A stretch of 64,000 bases of DNA from Flavivirga aquatica (GCF_001747085.1 NZ_MDJD01000054.1:1177004-1241003); one strand, 5' to 3'; shown: positions 1-10,420, counted from the stretch's first letter. Made by a program: numbers and translations. Notes: generated by a model from the letters alone, not told the origin.

Positions 1-1020
1 AAATATGGTATTTCTGGTAAATGGTTATTAGATAAAAAGAGTAGACTTATTATTTCTGGTGGTAATAGACGTGATGTCGAGCAGATAGGCGCTAGCTTAA
101 CAACATCTACAGATGTTTTAGGTAGAAGTTTAGCATCATCATCTGTTGTAGGAACTGCGACAAATGATAAATTAACTTCAATAAACTTAACCAGTTTAGC
201 TATTGAGGCTGAACCTTGGAGAAATGTCATTTTTAGATTAAGCGGAAATTATAGAACCTTAGAATCTGCTTCATCTACGTTTAGTTTAGACTATATAGAT
301 ACTGATTCACCTACGGGTATTGAATCTGAAATTAAGCAGTATGAATCATCATTATCTGTATCTTATTTTCCTAAACGAAAAATGACAGGTTTTGGTGTTG
401 AACGCAAAATAGCAAACGATAATTTTGCCCGTCTTTTTGCTCAAGTGAGTCGTGGAGATAAAACGGTATTAAATAGTGATTTTGATTATACAAAAGTACA
501 ATTCTCTTATATACAGCCATGGCAACTAGGAGGTTTTGGTAGATTAATAACTACTTTTGAAGCTGGTAAAACTTTTGGAGAAGTCCCTTTAGGCTTGTTA
601 AGTGTTATCCCTGGTAATCAATCTTATTTTTCTATTTATAATACATTTTCTCAGTTAGATTTTTACGAATTTGTATCTGACACCTATACATCATTCCATT
701 TTGAACATAATTTTAATGGTCGCATATTTTCAAGAATACCTTTACTAAGAAAACTTAATTTACGAGAAATTATAAGTGTAAGAGGTGTTTGGGGTGAATT
801 ATCAAATGAAAACATAGCACTTAGCTCTACAGGTAGTCCTAATAGTATTCCTTTAATAGCCCCAACAAATAAACCTTATTACGAATATGGTTTTGGTGTC
901 GGTAACATTTTTAAAGTCTTTCGTATAGATTTTAATTTTAGAGGTAATTACCTAAATAAAATACAAAACCCAGATGCTAGAAAATTTGGTATTACAGGGA
1001 CTTTTGGTTTTTATTTTTAA
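1..1020 (+). CDS. DUF5686-type outer-membrane protein, C-terminal part
   Basis: The frame is open from base 1, so this is the 3' end of a gene that starts outside the window (about 339 residues visible). The sequence alternates short hydrophobic and polar stretches typical of beta strands, with aromatic residues at strand ends, and finishes in the pattern TGTFGFYF-stop, a classic outer-membrane barrel end with terminal Phe. The composition and the end (NPDARKFGITGTFGF) match what I know of the DUF5686/carboxypeptidase-regulatory-like surface proteins of Flavobacteriia. Function is unknown; location in the outer membrane is inferred. An internal Met at 382 is not a real start because the frame continues upstream. 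Confidence 0.8.
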   Translation, partial: KYGISGKWLLDKKSRLIISGGNRRDVEQIGASLTTSTDVLGRSLASSSVVGTATNDKLTSINLTSLAIEAEPWRNVIFRLSGNYRTLESASSTFSLDYIDTDSPTGIESEIKQYESSLSVSYFPKRKMTGFGVERKIANDNFARLFAQVSRGDKTVLNSDFDYTKVQFSYIQPWQLGGFGRLITTFEAGKTFGEVPLGLLSVIPGNQSYFSIYNTFSQLDFYEFVSDTYTSFHFEHNFNGRIFSRIPLLRKLNLREIISVRGVWGELSNENIALSSTGSPNSIPLIAPTNKPYYEYGFGVGNIFKVFRIDFNFRGNYLNKIQNPDARKFGITGTFGFYF

Positions 1021-1025
1021 CAAGA

Positions 1026-1079
1026 ATCTATCGCTTATTTATAGATAATTACAACTTTACATTAAATATAAAAAAGTTG
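1026..1079. terminator. hairpins after the DUF5686 gene
   Basis: Two stem-loops lie between two convergent genes: ATCTAT/ATAGAT at 1026-1046 and CAACTTT/AAAGTTG at 1052-1079. They probably end transcription from both sides. No long T-run follows, so the call is moderate. Confidence 0.45.
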
Positions 1080-1118
1080 AAATTATTTGTCTGGAAACCT
1101 ACAAGTTGTTTTGAACGT

Positions 1119-1994
1119 TTACATATCATTAAACGTTTCTTTTAAAAATTGATCTATCAATATTGTATATTGATTCAAAAAAGGGGCTTTATTCCATTCT
1201 GCATGTTTAGCATTTGGCACTATTTTAAATTTATTAATTATCCCCTTTTTATTAAGTTTTTTTATAAATTCAGTATATCTCTCACCAGGCTTATCTTTAC
1301 CTCCATCAATAATTAAAATGGGCTTCATATGTTTTGTTATATGATTAATTGGGGATCCTTCCCTATAATTTTTTGCTTTTTCTGGATACCCACCACCAAA
1401 AAACATATAAGCATTTTTTATATATTTATATTTAGCTTTTTTCACTCTAGCTACTTGATTTACACCTGATCCCATAATAACCGTAGCTTGTAATTCCCCC
1501 GATACTTCTGGATAATTCCCTCTTCCGTTAAACTTTTTAGAGTGTCCTGTAAGGGATGCCATAGAAATTAAATGCCCTCCAGCCGACCCTCCAATACCTG
1601 AAATTTTATTTGAGTCTACATTAAATTTTTCTGCATTTGTTCTTAACCAGCGAACTGCAGCTTTAACATCTTGAACTGCTCCAGGAAATTTAGCTTCTCC
1701 AGCCAAACGGTAATCAATATTTGCTACCACATATCCTTTTTCAACTAAACTAATAGCCATAGGCTTGTAACCTTTTCGTGTACCTCTTACCCAACCTCCT
1801 CCATGCACTAATATGATAGCTGGATAAATGCCCTTTTTCTTAGGCATATATAAATCCAAGAGAACAGACTTCCCATTAAAAATAGCGTATTCAATCTCTA
1901 AAATTTCAGTGTAATTTTCTTTTTGAGAAAATATTGTATTAGGAATAAAAATTATACTTAAAAAGAGAATGAGACAGTTTTTAATTTTAATCAT
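1119..1994 (-). CDS. exported alpha/beta hydrolase (esterase/lipase-like)
   Basis: 291 residues. A signal peptide (residues 1-23, ending IFSQ) suggests export. The oxyanion-hole motif HGGGW lies near residue 65, the nucleophile elbow GGSAGG near 137, an acid candidate in IIDGGKDK near 230 and the catalytic His in NAKHAEW near 264, which together form a complete Ser-Asp-His set. These features fit the BD-FAE / hormone-sensitive-lipase side of the alpha/beta hydrolases, which cut acyl or carbohydrate esters. The substrate cannot be read from the sequence. It faces the DUF5686 gene tail to tail and stands alone as a transcription unit. Confidence 0.85.
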   Translation of the reverse strand: MIKIKNCLILFLSIIFIPNTIFSQKENYTEILEIEYAIFNGKSVLLDLYMPKKKGIYPAIILVHGGGWVRGTRKGYKPMAISLVEKGYVVANIDYRLAGEAKFPGAVQDVKAAVRWLRTNAEKFNVDSNKISGIGGSAGGHLISMASLTGHSKKFNGRGNYPEVSGELQATVIMGSGVNQVARVKKAKYKYIKNAYMFFGGGYPEKAKNYREGSPINHITKHMKPILIIDGGKDKPGERYTEFIKKLNKKGIINKFKIVPNAKHAEWNKAPFLNQYTILIDQFLKETFNDM

Positions 1995-2698
1995 AATGTC
2001 AAAATATTTCTTTGTACCAAGTACTATGACACAAATTAAATAATAAAAAATAGCTGCTTTTTTTTTACTTAATTTTTTTTATAAAAATACATAAAGTTAA
2101 TTTTTTAACAAAAAAATATTCCAAAATATTAAAGCATAAAATTCTTTTATTTTCTTATCCCTAACTATTCCAATTAACAAAAATATCCTACTGATAAAGA
2201 GCCTAAAACAATACATGTACCTCATCCTTTTATATACAAATAAAACCTTTCAAAAAGTCCTTTTATTTTCAATAACTTTATTCTCTATAATTCCAACTGT
2301 TTTGTTTCCCTTATAAACACATAAGTTTTCCTTAATTTTTATTCATATCTGTAATTTTATAATTTATATTATAGAAATCATCTTGATTTTTTTAACCGAA
2401 AACAAATTGGAATTTGTTTATACTAAGCTCTTTTTAAAAGACATAGCATCGCTACGTGTAAAAAAGTAATGAAATATGAGCGAATTTCAGACATTTTATA
2501 GGAAATAGAAGAAGTAAAGGTGAGTTCATACTCAAAAAAAAGTTTTAAAATTAGCTTCTATGTTAATTTTAAAAAAGATAAAAACCTTGTAATTGACTTT
2601 ATAAAATTTTTATACTTTAAATTTATTCAATAAAAAATGCAATAACTTTAAAAAGCTTCGTCTTTCTAATTGAAGACCCTTTAAAAAAGTCTTTTTAA
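1995..2698. other. AT-rich intergenic region
   Basis: About 700 bases between divergent genes. I see no convincing reading frame, RNA gene or repeat here. It should hold promoters for the hydrolase (minus) and the sigma-factor operon (plus). The stretch at 2683-2699 is a run of T/A directly before the sigma-factor ATG. Confidence 0.5.
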
Positions 2699-3238
2699 AT
2701 GAACTCGAAATCTGAAAATAATAAAGAAAAACTCAACGATTTTTTTAAAGAAGAATATCATTCTCTTAAAGCTTATGTTAACTCAAAGCTCAAAGCAAGT
2801 ATAAATCGCGATGCCGAGGATATTATCCAAGATGTGGCATTAAAATTATTTTCTGGAGCAGATAGATATTCCCCAATAAATAACGTTGCTGGTTTTGTAT
2901 ATCATTCAATTAAAAATAAAATCATTGATATTATGAGAATGAATAGATCTGTAATTAACTATAAAGATCAAAACGAAACGAAGTTAATAGAATTCACAGA
3001 ACTAATATATGACAAATCAGATAGCAACTATTCGGAACAATTAAAAGATGAATTGAAGAAAAGCATATTAAGTTTAAAACCAAATTATAGAGATGTTATA
3101 ATTGCAATAGATTTTGAAGGATATACTTATAAAGACATCTCTTTAGAAACAGGTATTCCCTTAGGAACATTAATGTCTAGACGGCATAGAGCTATTTCAT
3201 TACTCTATAAAAAACTAGAAACAAAAAATATTAATTAA
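2699..3238 (+). CDS. ECF-type RNA polymerase sigma factor
   Basis: 179 residues, the usual length for a sigma-70 family ECF factor. Region 2 is at about residues 10-80 (DAEDIIQDVALKLF and the DNA-contact stretch FVYHSIKNKIIDIMR). Region 4 is at about 120-172 (LKPNYRDVIIAIDFEGYTYKDIS, then GIPLGTLMSRRHRA as the helix-turn-helix). It should direct RNA polymerase to a small regulon. No classic anti-sigma factor follows; instead two small genes, one of them membrane-embedded, come next in the same direction with short gaps (12 and 28 bases), so one of these may act as the control partner. That role is inference. Confidence 0.88.
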   Translation: MNSKSENNKEKLNDFFKEEYHSLKAYVNSKLKASINRDAEDIIQDVALKLFSGADRYSPINNVAGFVYHSIKNKIIDIMRMNRSVINYKDQNETKLIEFTELIYDKSDSNYSEQLKDELKKSILSLKPNYRDVIIAIDFEGYTYKDISLETGIPLGTLMSRRHRAISLLYKKLETKNIN

Positions 3239-3250
3239 AATAAATAAAAA

Positions 3251-3652
3251 ATGACAAATTTCTTTAAACATAAAATGAGAGGAAAATCTCCCATAGAAAT
3301 TGCTGGATTAATTGTTTTCGGAACAATTTTTATAGCTGGATTAGCCATATTACTTGGTTTTATTATCATGTGGCTTTGGAATTGGTTGATGCCCGAAATA
3401 TTTGGTTTAACAACACTTACATACTGGCAGTCTGTTGGAATTTTCATATTATTTAAAATCCTTCTTGGTGGCTGTGGTAGTGGTAGTAAAAAAGGCTCCA
3501 AACACTCAAAATCATCATGTAAAGAAGACTCTAAAAGTGATTTCAATAAATGGAAACATTACGATGAGTTTTGGAAAGAAGAAGGTGATTTGGCTTATAA
3601 AAATTATGTTGAACGCATAGGTAAAGAGCTAAACGAAGACTCTACTGAGTAA
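3251..3652 (+). CDS. small membrane protein beside the sigma factor
   Basis: 133 residues. Two hydrophobic segments (about 17-43 and 60-76) are followed by a polar tail rich in Lys, Ser and acidic residues; a short GGCGSGSKKGSKHSKSS linker follows the second segment. It starts 12 bases after the sigma-factor stop, so the genes are very probably co-transcribed. I do not recognise a named family. A role in sensing at the membrane or in holding the sigma factor is possible but not shown by the sequence. Confidence 0.75.
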   Translation: MTNFFKHKMRGKSPIEIAGLIVFGTIFIAGLAILLGFIIMWLWNWLMPEIFGLTTLTYWQSVGIFILFKILLGGCGSGSKKGSKHSKSSCKEDSKSDFNKWKHYDEFWKEEGDLAYKNYVERIGKELNEDSTE

Positions 3653-3680
3653 TCAACCTAATCAATTAATAAAACTATAT

Positions 3681-3893
3681 ATGAACTTATTAATATTTAG
3701 AACAGATATAAAAACAAAGAAAAAAGTTAAAATAATAAAACCTCTTTTTAACAATCATTCTAGTATAATCAAATGGTCTATAGATATTGAAGATATAGAT
3801 AACGTTTTAAAAATTGAGGCTACCAAAAATTTAAATGAAAACGATATAATTAACTTAATAAGAACAAAAGGGTTTTACTGTAAACCTCTATAA
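3681..3893 (+). CDS. 70-residue protein with HMA-like layout
   Basis: 70 residues, third gene of the sigma-factor operon, followed by a strong terminator, which supports it being real. The pattern beta-alpha-beta-beta-alpha-beta (NLLIFRTDI ... IIKWSIDIEDIDNVLKIEA ... ENDIINLIRTKGFYCKPL) resembles a heavy-metal-associated domain fold, but the metal-binding CxxC is missing. I would treat it as a metal-free HMA-like protein of unknown role. Confidence 0.65.
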   Translation: MNLLIFRTDIKTKKKVKIIKPLFNNHSSIIKWSIDIEDIDNVLKIEATKNLNENDIINLIRTKGFYCKPL

Positions 3894-3912
3894 AGATAAT
3901 ATGAGTATAATA

Positions 3913-3940
3913 AAAAAGTCTGCATAAATGCAGACTTTTT
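3913..3940. terminator. bidirectional intrinsic terminator
   Basis: AAAAAGTCTGCAT, a two-base loop and ATGCAGACTTTTT form a near-perfect stem with A-run and T-run. It ends the sigma-factor operon on the plus strand and the tRNA-Tyr transcript on the minus strand. Confidence 0.9.
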
Positions 3941-3949
3941 AAGTTAAAG

Positions 3950-4031
<82 letters not shown>

Positions 4032-4204
4032 TAAAACCGTATGCAAATATATTACAGTTATTGAATATTATCAAATAAAAATGTTCGATTCTTTATAATA
4101 AAAATTGTTATTCTACAAAAAGCACTTATTATCAACATGATATCGATTAAACAAAAAATTATTTTTCTTTAAATTGGTTTGATTTTTGTATTTTTCAAAC
4201 CTAT

Positions 4205-4984
4205 ATGAAGCATATTATTCATCTTTTTCTACTTTTCACATTACCAATATTCGCCCAAAAGACTATTGAAACCTCTTTTATTAAAAAAATAGGTTTCAAC
4301 GCAGATACAATTATTACCATTGATAACTTTGAAACGACATATTATATAAGTAATAATGTATTTAACAAAAAAGGTATCGCAAAAACCATAACTTATAATA
4401 ATTTACAATTAGGAGATCTAAATTCAGCAAATGCATTTAATTCACTAAAAATCAATCTATTTTATAAAGATTTCAATACTGTTATTATACTAGATAATAG
4501 ATTAGCTGAAATATTTAAGATAGATTTTAATACACTTACAGAATATAAAAGTGTTTCTCACGTTTCTACAGGGCATGATAATACGCTATGGATATTTAAT
4601 CAAGATTTTCAAAAGTTAGAACTTTTTGACTATAAATCTCAAACAACACGTGCTCAAACTGTACCTATACAAAGTAATATTTTAGATTTAAAAAGTAATT
4701 ACAATTATTGCTGGTTATTAACAGAAGATTATCTTTATATCTATAATTACTTTGGTAGCTTAGTAAAAAAACTTAAAAACATAGGCTATACATCATTAAT
4801 GGAAAGCAATGGGAATATCATCTTAAAAAAAGAAAATACACTATTTTATTTGAAAAAAAATAGTGATACTTCTATACCTATTAAAACACCAAATTTATTA
4901 ATAGATCAGTTTTTTGTAACCAACGAAACCTTGTATATTTACAGTAACAAAACCTTACAACAATTCCATTTAAAAATTAACTAA
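4205..4984 (+). CDS. exported protein with repeat strands, upstream of dNK
   Basis: 259 residues with a signal peptide (1-17, ending IFAQ). The body holds repeated four-stranded units such as NTVIILDNRLAEIFKID and NYCWLLTEDYLYIYNYFG, which suggests a beta-propeller-like fold. It ends 4 bases before the deoxynucleoside kinase and so probably shares its transcript. I do not know a function; proteins of this look occur beside this kinase in other flavobacteria as far as I recall. Confidence 0.75.
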   Translation: MKHIIHLFLLFTLPIFAQKTIETSFIKKIGFNADTIITIDNFETTYYISNNVFNKKGIAKTITYNNLQLGDLNSANAFNSLKINLFYKDFNTVIILDNRLAEIFKIDFNTLTEYKSVSHVSTGHDNTLWIFNQDFQKLELFDYKSQTTRAQTVPIQSNILDLKSNYNYCWLLTEDYLYIYNYFGSLVKKLKNIGYTSLMESNGNIILKKENTLFYLKKNSDTSIPIKTPNLLIDQFFVTNETLYIYSNKTLQQFHLKIN

Positions 4985-4988
4985 GACT

Positions 4989-5603
4989 ATGCATATTGCT
5001 ATTGCCGGAAACATTGGCGCTGGAAAAACTACGCTTACCAAATTACTAGCAAAACATTATAATTGGGAAGCTCAACTGGAAGATGTAGTAGATAATCCAT
5101 ATTTAGATGATTTCTATAATCAAATGGAACGTTGGAGTTTTAATTTACAAGTTTACTTTTTAAATAGTCGATTTCGCCAAGTATTACAAATTCGTAAAAG
5201 CGGTAAAGACATTATACAAGATCGAACTATTTACGAAGATGCTCATATTTTTGCACCCAACTTGCATGCTATGGGCTTGATGACAAATCGTGATTATGAA
5301 AACTACAAATCGCTCTTTGATTTAATGGAGTCTCTTGTTCAAGGTCCAGATATATTAATTTATTTAAGAAGTTCTATTCCTAATTTAGTTTCTCAAATTC
5401 ACAAACGCGGTCGAGATTATGAAAATTCAATAAGCATTGATTATTTAAGTAGATTGAATGAACGATATGAAGCTTGGATACATGGTTATAATAAAGGAAA
5501 ACTATTAATTATAGACATTGATAATTTAAATTTCGTTGATAATCCAGAAGACTTAGGAACCGTTATCAATACTATTGATGCTGAAATTAATGGACTATTT
5601 TAA
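4989..5603 (+). CDS. deoxynucleoside kinase
   Basis: 204 residues, usual for the dNK family. P-loop GNIGAGKTT at residues 7-15; the substrate-binding ERW(SF) pattern at about 47-51; the catalytic DRTIYED stretch at about 77-83; a lid segment with HKRGRDYE at about 137-144. It phosphorylates deoxynucleosides with ATP for the salvage of DNA precursors in the cytoplasm. Substrate preference (adenosine, guanosine or pyrimidine) cannot be decided by eye. Confidence 0.92.
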   Translation: MHIAIAGNIGAGKTTLTKLLAKHYNWEAQLEDVVDNPYLDDFYNQMERWSFNLQVYFLNSRFRQVLQIRKSGKDIIQDRTIYEDAHIFAPNLHAMGLMTNRDYENYKSLFDLMESLVQGPDILIYLRSSIPNLVSQIHKRGRDYENSISIDYLSRLNERYEAWIHGYNKGKLLIIDIDNLNFVDNPEDLGTVINTIDAEINGLF

Positions 5604-5894
5604 AACTAATATCTCTTAATAAAACTATTAAAACAAATCAACTTACCGTTTTTTAATCTAACTGAGCTTACAACTATCACCTTCTTTTCAATTCTAAAAC
5701 CACTATAGAAACTCTAGCTATTAGAGCATTTGGTTTACCAGTCATTATAATACTTCAAATTATCCTAGTTATAGGTTCTCCATACAGGTTAAACTCCAAT
5801 TTTTTACCATTACTTTATAATCTCAGACATTTAGGTATTAGCATGCTTATTACCACAGTTATTCATAAAGTTTATCAATATTTCAATTTCATGC

Positions 5895-6119
5895 TTTAGG
5901 AGGTACTAATCCTGAATATATTTCAAGTGATGTAAACACCAAAGATGTAGAAGCAGTAACTATTAGTCGTCATGATAATTTTATGCTATGGAGTTTTAGC
6001 TCATCTCCTGATTATTATGACAGAAGAAGTAAAAAAGGTGTTTACTAATGCTATTGTTTATATGAAACAGTTTAAAGTTTATATAAATGATTTCCTCCTT
6101 AAACAAAAACGAAAGAGTT
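5895..6119 (+). pseudogene. remnant of a larger exported enzyme, 3' end
   Basis: The frame starting near GGTNPEY runs to about 6047 and stops; a shift by one base gives MTEEVKKVFTNAIVYMKQF to the stop at about 6121. Together they look like one conserved C-terminus broken by a frameshift. The closing pattern (helix, FTNAIVYMKQF) is common at the ends of exported flavobacterial proteins. The upstream part (5620-5890) has no usable frame. It is a decayed gene; the family is not certain. Confidence 0.45.
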
Positions 6120-6131
6120 AAAACTATAAAA

Positions 6132-6160
6132 CAAAAAACCACGCTAATTACGTGGTTTTT
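6132..6160. terminator. intrinsic terminator
   Basis: AAAAACCACG, a seven-base loop and CGTGGTTTTT form a perfect stem with T-run. It follows the decayed gene and precedes the first IS1595 copy. Confidence 0.85.
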
Positions 6161-6178
6161 GTTTTATTTAAATTATTT

Positions 6179-7168
6179 TTTGAATATCCGTAATTACTAA
6201 TAATTGATTAAAAATGCTTATTTTGTTAAAAAAACAAGTCATGAATATTTTTAGTTTTACCGCCCATTTTGATAGTGAAGAAGCTTGTCGTACTCATTTT
6301 AAGCAAGAAAGAGATAAGATAGGAGTTAAATGCCAGCGTTGTGGTCATACTCATCACTATTGGATAAAGGCTGTTTGGAGCTATGAGTGCAAATCTTGTA
6401 GAGCCCGTACATCTTTGAGAAGTGGTACTATTATGCAAAATTCTAATCTATCTTTTATGATATGGTATAAGACAATGTTTTTGATGACTACTACCAAGAA
6501 AGGATTTTCTTCTAAAGAAATCCAGAAACAGCTTGGTTTAAAAAGGTATGAACCTGTCTGGGCGATGGTTCATAAACTTCGTAAAGCAATGGGTAACAGA
6601 GATGCCCGCTATACTTTAGAAGGTATGATTGAAATGGATGAAGGTTATTTTACGGTCGAATCTTCTGAAATAGAGCAACAAAAAGGAAAAAGAGGTCGTG
6701 GTGCAGTAGGAAAGCAAAACGTAATGATAATGGCAGAATCCACTCCCTTAGAAGACCCGAAAACCAACAAGAAGGATCGCCAATGTCGCTACTTTAAAGC
6801 CAAAGTGCTGACAGATCATAAGGCTGATGGTGTAAATGATACTGTTAAAGAGTCTTTAGACGAACAAAGCATTGTTTTTACTGATAAAAGTACTTCATAT
6901 GTTGATATTGCTGATTTTGTAGAACTACATATTAGTGAAAAATCAGATAAACAAACTACTAAAGAGACCTTGAAATGGGTACATATTACCATAAGCAATG
7001 CCAAACGAAACTTACTTGGAAATTATCACAAAATTAAAGGCAAATACCTACAACTCTACCTAAACGAATTTGTTTACAAACTCAATCGAAGATATTTTGA
7101 GGAAAAACTATTCGATAGACTAGTAATAGCTGGAATTACTGGATTATGAGTAAAAACGGATATTCAAT
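6179..7168 (+). mobile_element. IS1595-family (ISXO2-like) element, copy 1
   Basis: About 990 bases bounded by inverted ends TTGAATATCCGT (6180) and ACGGATATTCAA (to 7167). The 8-base word AATTATTT occurs on both sides (6171-6178 and 7169-7176), one base outside the inverted ends, which fits the 8-base target duplication of this family. The interior matches copy 2 at 14156-15145, so one copy was made recently. Confidence 0.9.
6214..7149 (+). CDS. IS1595-family transposase
   Basis: 311 residues; the family-like start may be the Met at 6241 (MNIFSFTAHF). An N-terminal zinc ribbon has CQRCGHTHHYW and CKSCRA (about residues 38-62). The catalytic part starts at EMDEGYF (about 139), followed by KGKRGRGAVGKQNV and a second acidic site, FTDKSTSY (about 219); the end has the ISXO2-like KRNLLGNYHKIKGKYLQ. 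It is full length with no stop, so probably active. Confidence 0.93.
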   Translation: MLILLKKQVMNIFSFTAHFDSEEACRTHFKQERDKIGVKCQRCGHTHHYWIKAVWSYECKSCRARTSLRSGTIMQNSNLSFMIWYKTMFLMTTTKKGFSSKEIQKQLGLKRYEPVWAMVHKLRKAMGNRDARYTLEGMIEMDEGYFTVESSEIEQQKGKRGRGAVGKQNVMIMAESTPLEDPKTNKKDRQCRYFKAKVLTDHKADGVNDTVKESLDEQSIVFTDKSTSYVDIADFVELHISEKSDKQTTKETLKWVHITISNAKRNLLGNYHKIKGKYLQLYLNEFVYKLNRRYFEEKLFDRLVIAGITGL

Positions 7169-7253
7169 AATTATTTAAAACTTCACCAAAACTATACATT
7201 ATCGTTTTTTACAACACCTATGCTTTTAATTAACTATTTTGAAATACTACCCC

Positions 7254-9584
7254 CTAAAGTGTACTTATCTTAGTTCTTACCTCTGCCTCAGTACCTTTAA
7301 AGGTTTCATAACTTGTTGTTACTTCTCCTGCTTCAGTAGTAATTGTAGTAACTATAGCTTTCGCTGTACCATCATCACTTGTATTCATTTCTACTTTAAC
7401 TTCTTTTGAAACATTATTTACAATTTCAGTATCATTTTTTTCAGAAACATAAGCAGTCACAACTTCAGTAGTTAATGCTATACTAGGCGCTATTACCAAA
7501 GCAACAACGCTCATTAATTTTAATAAAATATTTAAAGAAGGCCCGGAAGTATCTTTAAATGGATCACCAACTGTATCTCCTACAACTGCAGCTTTATGAG
7601 CATCTGTTCCTTTTTTACCTTGTTCTTCAATAGTTTTTTTAGCATTATCCCAAGCACCTCCTGCGTTAGATTGAAAAATAGCCATAAGTACACCACACGT
7701 GGTAACACCTGCAAGTAAACCTCCAAGCATTTCAGCGCCTCCAATGAACCCAACAGCTACAGGAACAGCAATTGCCAACAAACCTGGAAATACCATCTCT
7801 CTAATAGATGCTTTTGTTGAAATATCAACACACTTATCATATTCCGCATATCCATCGGCAGCATCAAATATTTTTCTATCAGCTTCAGAAGCTTTACTCA
7901 TATCAGAATCATATTTACGCATAACTTCAAGAGCTGCTTTTAACTGCGGGATATCTCTAAACTGGCGACGTACCTCTTCAATCATAGCCATGGCTGCACG
8001 ACCAACAGCATTCATTGATAAAGCTGAAAACACAAATGGCAACATCCCTCCTACTAATAATCCTGCCATAATTTGAGGCTGTGACACATCAATGGCTCTA
8101 ACATTAGCTGTTTTCATAAAGGCAGCAAACAGCGCTAATGCTGTTAAAGCCGCAGAAGCAATAGCAAATCCTTTTCCTATAGCAGCCGTCGTATTTCCTA
8201 CAGCATCTAATTTATCTGTACGCTCGCGAACTTCACTAGGTAGCTCTGCCATTTCAGCAATACCACCAGCGTTATCAGAAATTGGTCCGTAAGCATCAAC
8301 AGCCAATTGAATACCTGTATTAGCTAACATCCCAACCGCAGCAATCGCAATACCATATAAACCTGCAAAGTAATGTGATACTAAAATAGCAGCAGCTATT
8401 AAAAGAATAGGAATCGCTGTAGACATCATACCAATACCTAAACCAGCAATAATGTTTGTTGCTGCTCCGGTTTCAGACTGTCTTACTATAGAGTTTACAG
8501 GTCCTTTTCCTGTTGCTGTATAATATTCAGTTACTTTACCAACTGCTAAACCAGCTACTAAACCGGCAATAGTTGCCCAAAACACACCCATTGCACCAAA
8601 AGGTAGTTCAGCATGAAATTCAGGAATTAAGGCATTAATAATAAAATAAGATGCTATAACCATTAACCCTGCCGAACCAAATTCCCCAATATTTAATGCG
8701 GTTTGCGGATTACCTCCATCTTTTACTCTTACAAAAAAAGTTCCTATTATAGACATAATAATTCCAACAGCTGCTAAAACCAAAGGTAAGTACACTGCTC
8801 CCAATCCATTAAAATCTGGTGTTAAAATAAATGCTCCTAATACCATGGTACCAATAATTGAGCCTACATAAGATTCAAATAAATCTGCTCCCATTCCAGC
8901 AACATCTCCAACATTATCTCCAACATTATCTGCTATAGTTGCAGGGTTTAATGGGTGATCTTCTGGAATACCAGCTTCAACTTTCCCTACTAAATCGGCT
9001 CCTACATCGGCAGCCTTGGTATAAATACCTCCTCCAACACGGGCAAATAATGCAATAGACGATGCACCTAATGAAAATCCTGAAAGCACATTAAGCACTT
9101 CATTAATCCCCCAACCTTGGGCACTATAAATTATAAACAAACCACTAAGTCCTAAAACACCAAGACCAACAACTCCTAACCCCATAACAGCTCCACCTGC
9201 AAAAGCAACTTCTAAAGCTTTCCCTAGAGAGGTTCTAGCCGCACTTGTTGTTCTAACATTAGCTTTTGTTGCCACTTTCATCCCTATAAATCCTGCCAGA
9301 GCAGAACATATAGCACCTACGATAAAGGAAATAGCTACCATGCCATTAGAGCCTTCCTCAGTATTCCCTTTAAAGAATAATAAGATTGCTACTGCAATCA
9401 CAAATATTGATAAAATTTTGTATTCTGCCTTAAGAAAAGACATGGCACCATCTGCAATGCTTTTGGCAATCCTTTTCATCTTTTCATCGCCTTGATCTTG
9501 TTTTGTGACCCAAGCACTTTTAATAAACACAAAAGCTAATGCTAACACACCAAAAAGTGGTAAAAATTTCACTATTATTTCCAT
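7254..9584 (-). CDS. hppA: membrane-bound ion-pumping pyrophosphatase
   Basis: 776 residues, about 16 membrane segments. The pyrophosphate-binding motif [20 protein letters not shown] and the acidic pair in [21 protein letters not shown] are intact. The signature after the tenth segment reads [10 protein letters not shown]; Ala at the position where K+-independent enzymes have Lys points to the K+-stimulated class, which pumps Na+ or H+. It couples pyrophosphate hydrolysis to ion export across the inner membrane. The tail after about residue 725 ([18 protein letters not shown] and on) is a hydrophilic extension often seen in Bacteroidota. The soluble enzyme ppa lies directly upstream on the same strand. 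Confidence 0.95.
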   Translation of the reverse strand: MEIIVKFLPLFGVLALAFVFIKSAWVTKQDQGDEKMKRIAKSIADGAMSFLKAEYKILSIFVIAVAILLFFKGNTEEGSNGMVAISFIVGAICSALAGFIGMKVATKANVRTTSAARTSLGKALEVAFAGGAVMGLGVVGLGVLGLSGLFIIYSAQGWGINEVLNVLSGFSLGASSIALFARVGGGIYTKAADVGADLVGKVEAGIPEDHPLNPATIADNVGDNVGDVAGMGADLFESYVGSIIGTMVLGAFILTPDFNGLGAVYLPLVLAAVGIIMSIIGTFFVRVKDGGNPQTALNIGEFGSAGLMVIASYFIINALIPEFHAELPFGAMGVFWATIAGLVAGLAVGKVTEYYTATGKGPVNSIVRQSETGAATNIIAGLGIGMMSTAIPILLIAAAILVSHYFAGLYGIAIAAVGMLANTGIQLAVDAYGPISDNAGGIAEMAELPSEVRERTDKLDAVGNTTAAIGKGFAIASAALTALALFAAFMKTANVRAIDVSQPQIMAGLLVGGMLPFVFSALSMNAVGRAAMAMIEEVRRQFRDIPQLKAALEVMRKYDSDMSKASEADRKIFDAADGYAEYDKCVDISTKASIREMVFPGLLAIAVPVAVGFIGGAEMLGGLLAGVTTCGVLMAIFQSNAGGAWDNAKKTIEEQGKKGTDAHKAAVVGDTVGDPFKDTSGPSLNILLKLMSVVALVIAPSIALTTEVVTAYVSEKNDTEIVNNVSKEVKVEMNTSDDGTAKAIVTTITTEAGEVTTSYETFKGTEAEVRTKISTL

Positions 9585-9657
9585 ATTAATACGTTGGTTT
9601 TTAGTTATTAATTTTTTAACTGAGTTAAAAGTAGGAAAATAAAAGTGATAAAAAAAA

Positions 9658-9680
9658 CCACCTTAAATTTAAGATGGCTT
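9658..9680 (-). terminator. terminator of ppa
   Basis: On the minus strand CCATCTTAAATTTAAGGTGG folds into a perfect-looking stem and is followed by eight T. It separates ppa from hppA, so the two are probably transcribed apart. Confidence 0.85.
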
Positions 9681-9713
9681 ATTGTTTTTGTCTATATTTT
9701 ATGACATATTAAA

Positions 9714-10241
9714 CTAAATAGTGAAAGTTCTCTTTTTCTTATGTTCACTTGCATCATAACGTTCTACACATTCGTTATATATTTTCACAGCTTCTTCTGC
9801 ATCTCCCCATCCACCTGTGTCAACTTTCTTTTCTTCTAAATCTTTATATACTTGAAAAAAATGCTCTATTTCTTTAAGTCTATGTGGATTAATATCTGTA
9901 ATATCTGTTTTCTTACTCCAAATAGGGTCTGAAACTGGTACACATATTATTTTCTCATCTGGTCCTTTTTCATCAGTCATATGAAAAACGCCTATTGGTC
10001 TAACTTCCATAACTACCATTGGATAAGTTGGTTGGTGACCTAAAACTAAAACATCTAAAGGATCCTTATCTAAGGCTAATGTTTCTGGAATAAAACCATA
10101 ATCACCAGGATACATCATTGATGAAAATAACATGCGATCAAAACGAATTTTATGTAGTGTAAAATCGTATTCATACTTATTTCTACTCCCTTTTGGAATT
10201 TCTATTAAAACATCAAAAGTTAATGGGGTTTCTTTGCTCAT
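9714..10241 (-). CDS. ppa: inorganic pyrophosphatase, soluble family I
   Basis: 175 residues. Family I hallmarks are present: EIPKGSRNKYEYD near the N-terminus, the metal-binding signature DKDPLDVLVLG (about 59-69), the tyrosine in MMYPGDYGFIPET and KDLEEKKV near the end. It hydrolyses pyrophosphate in the cytoplasm and pulls nucleotide polymerisation forward. It lies upstream of hppA, so the two ways of removing pyrophosphate are encoded side by side. Confidence 0.95.
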   Translation of the reverse strand: MSKETPLTFDVLIEIPKGSRNKYEYDFTLHKIRFDRMLFSSMMYPGDYGFIPETLALDKDPLDVLVLGHQPTYPMVVMEVRPIGVFHMTDEKGPDEKIICVPVSDPIWSKKTDITDINPHRLKEIEHFFQVYKDLEEKKVDTGGWGDAEEAVKIYNECVERYDASEHKKKRTFTI

Positions 10242-10420
10242 AATTATAATTTTCGGTGTTCAAAGGTACTGAACACTTCTTCTTTAAGCAACAAAAACTA
10301 CTTGTTTTCTAACTTTTAACAAAAGGTTAAACATTCCTTAATCTCTCAGATAATTTATTAAAAAAGCGTATGAATATTTACTATATTGTGCAAGACTAAT
10401 TCAATTAATCACAAAAAATC

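Noticed and set aside
3235..3546. Minus-strand frame of 103 residues opposite the small membrane protein
   Set aside because: It is the antisense shadow of 3251-3652, which has a start, spacing and membrane segments that fit the operon.
7699..8292. Plus-strand frames opposite hppA
   Set aside because: Antisense shadows of a strongly conserved membrane pyrophosphatase gene.
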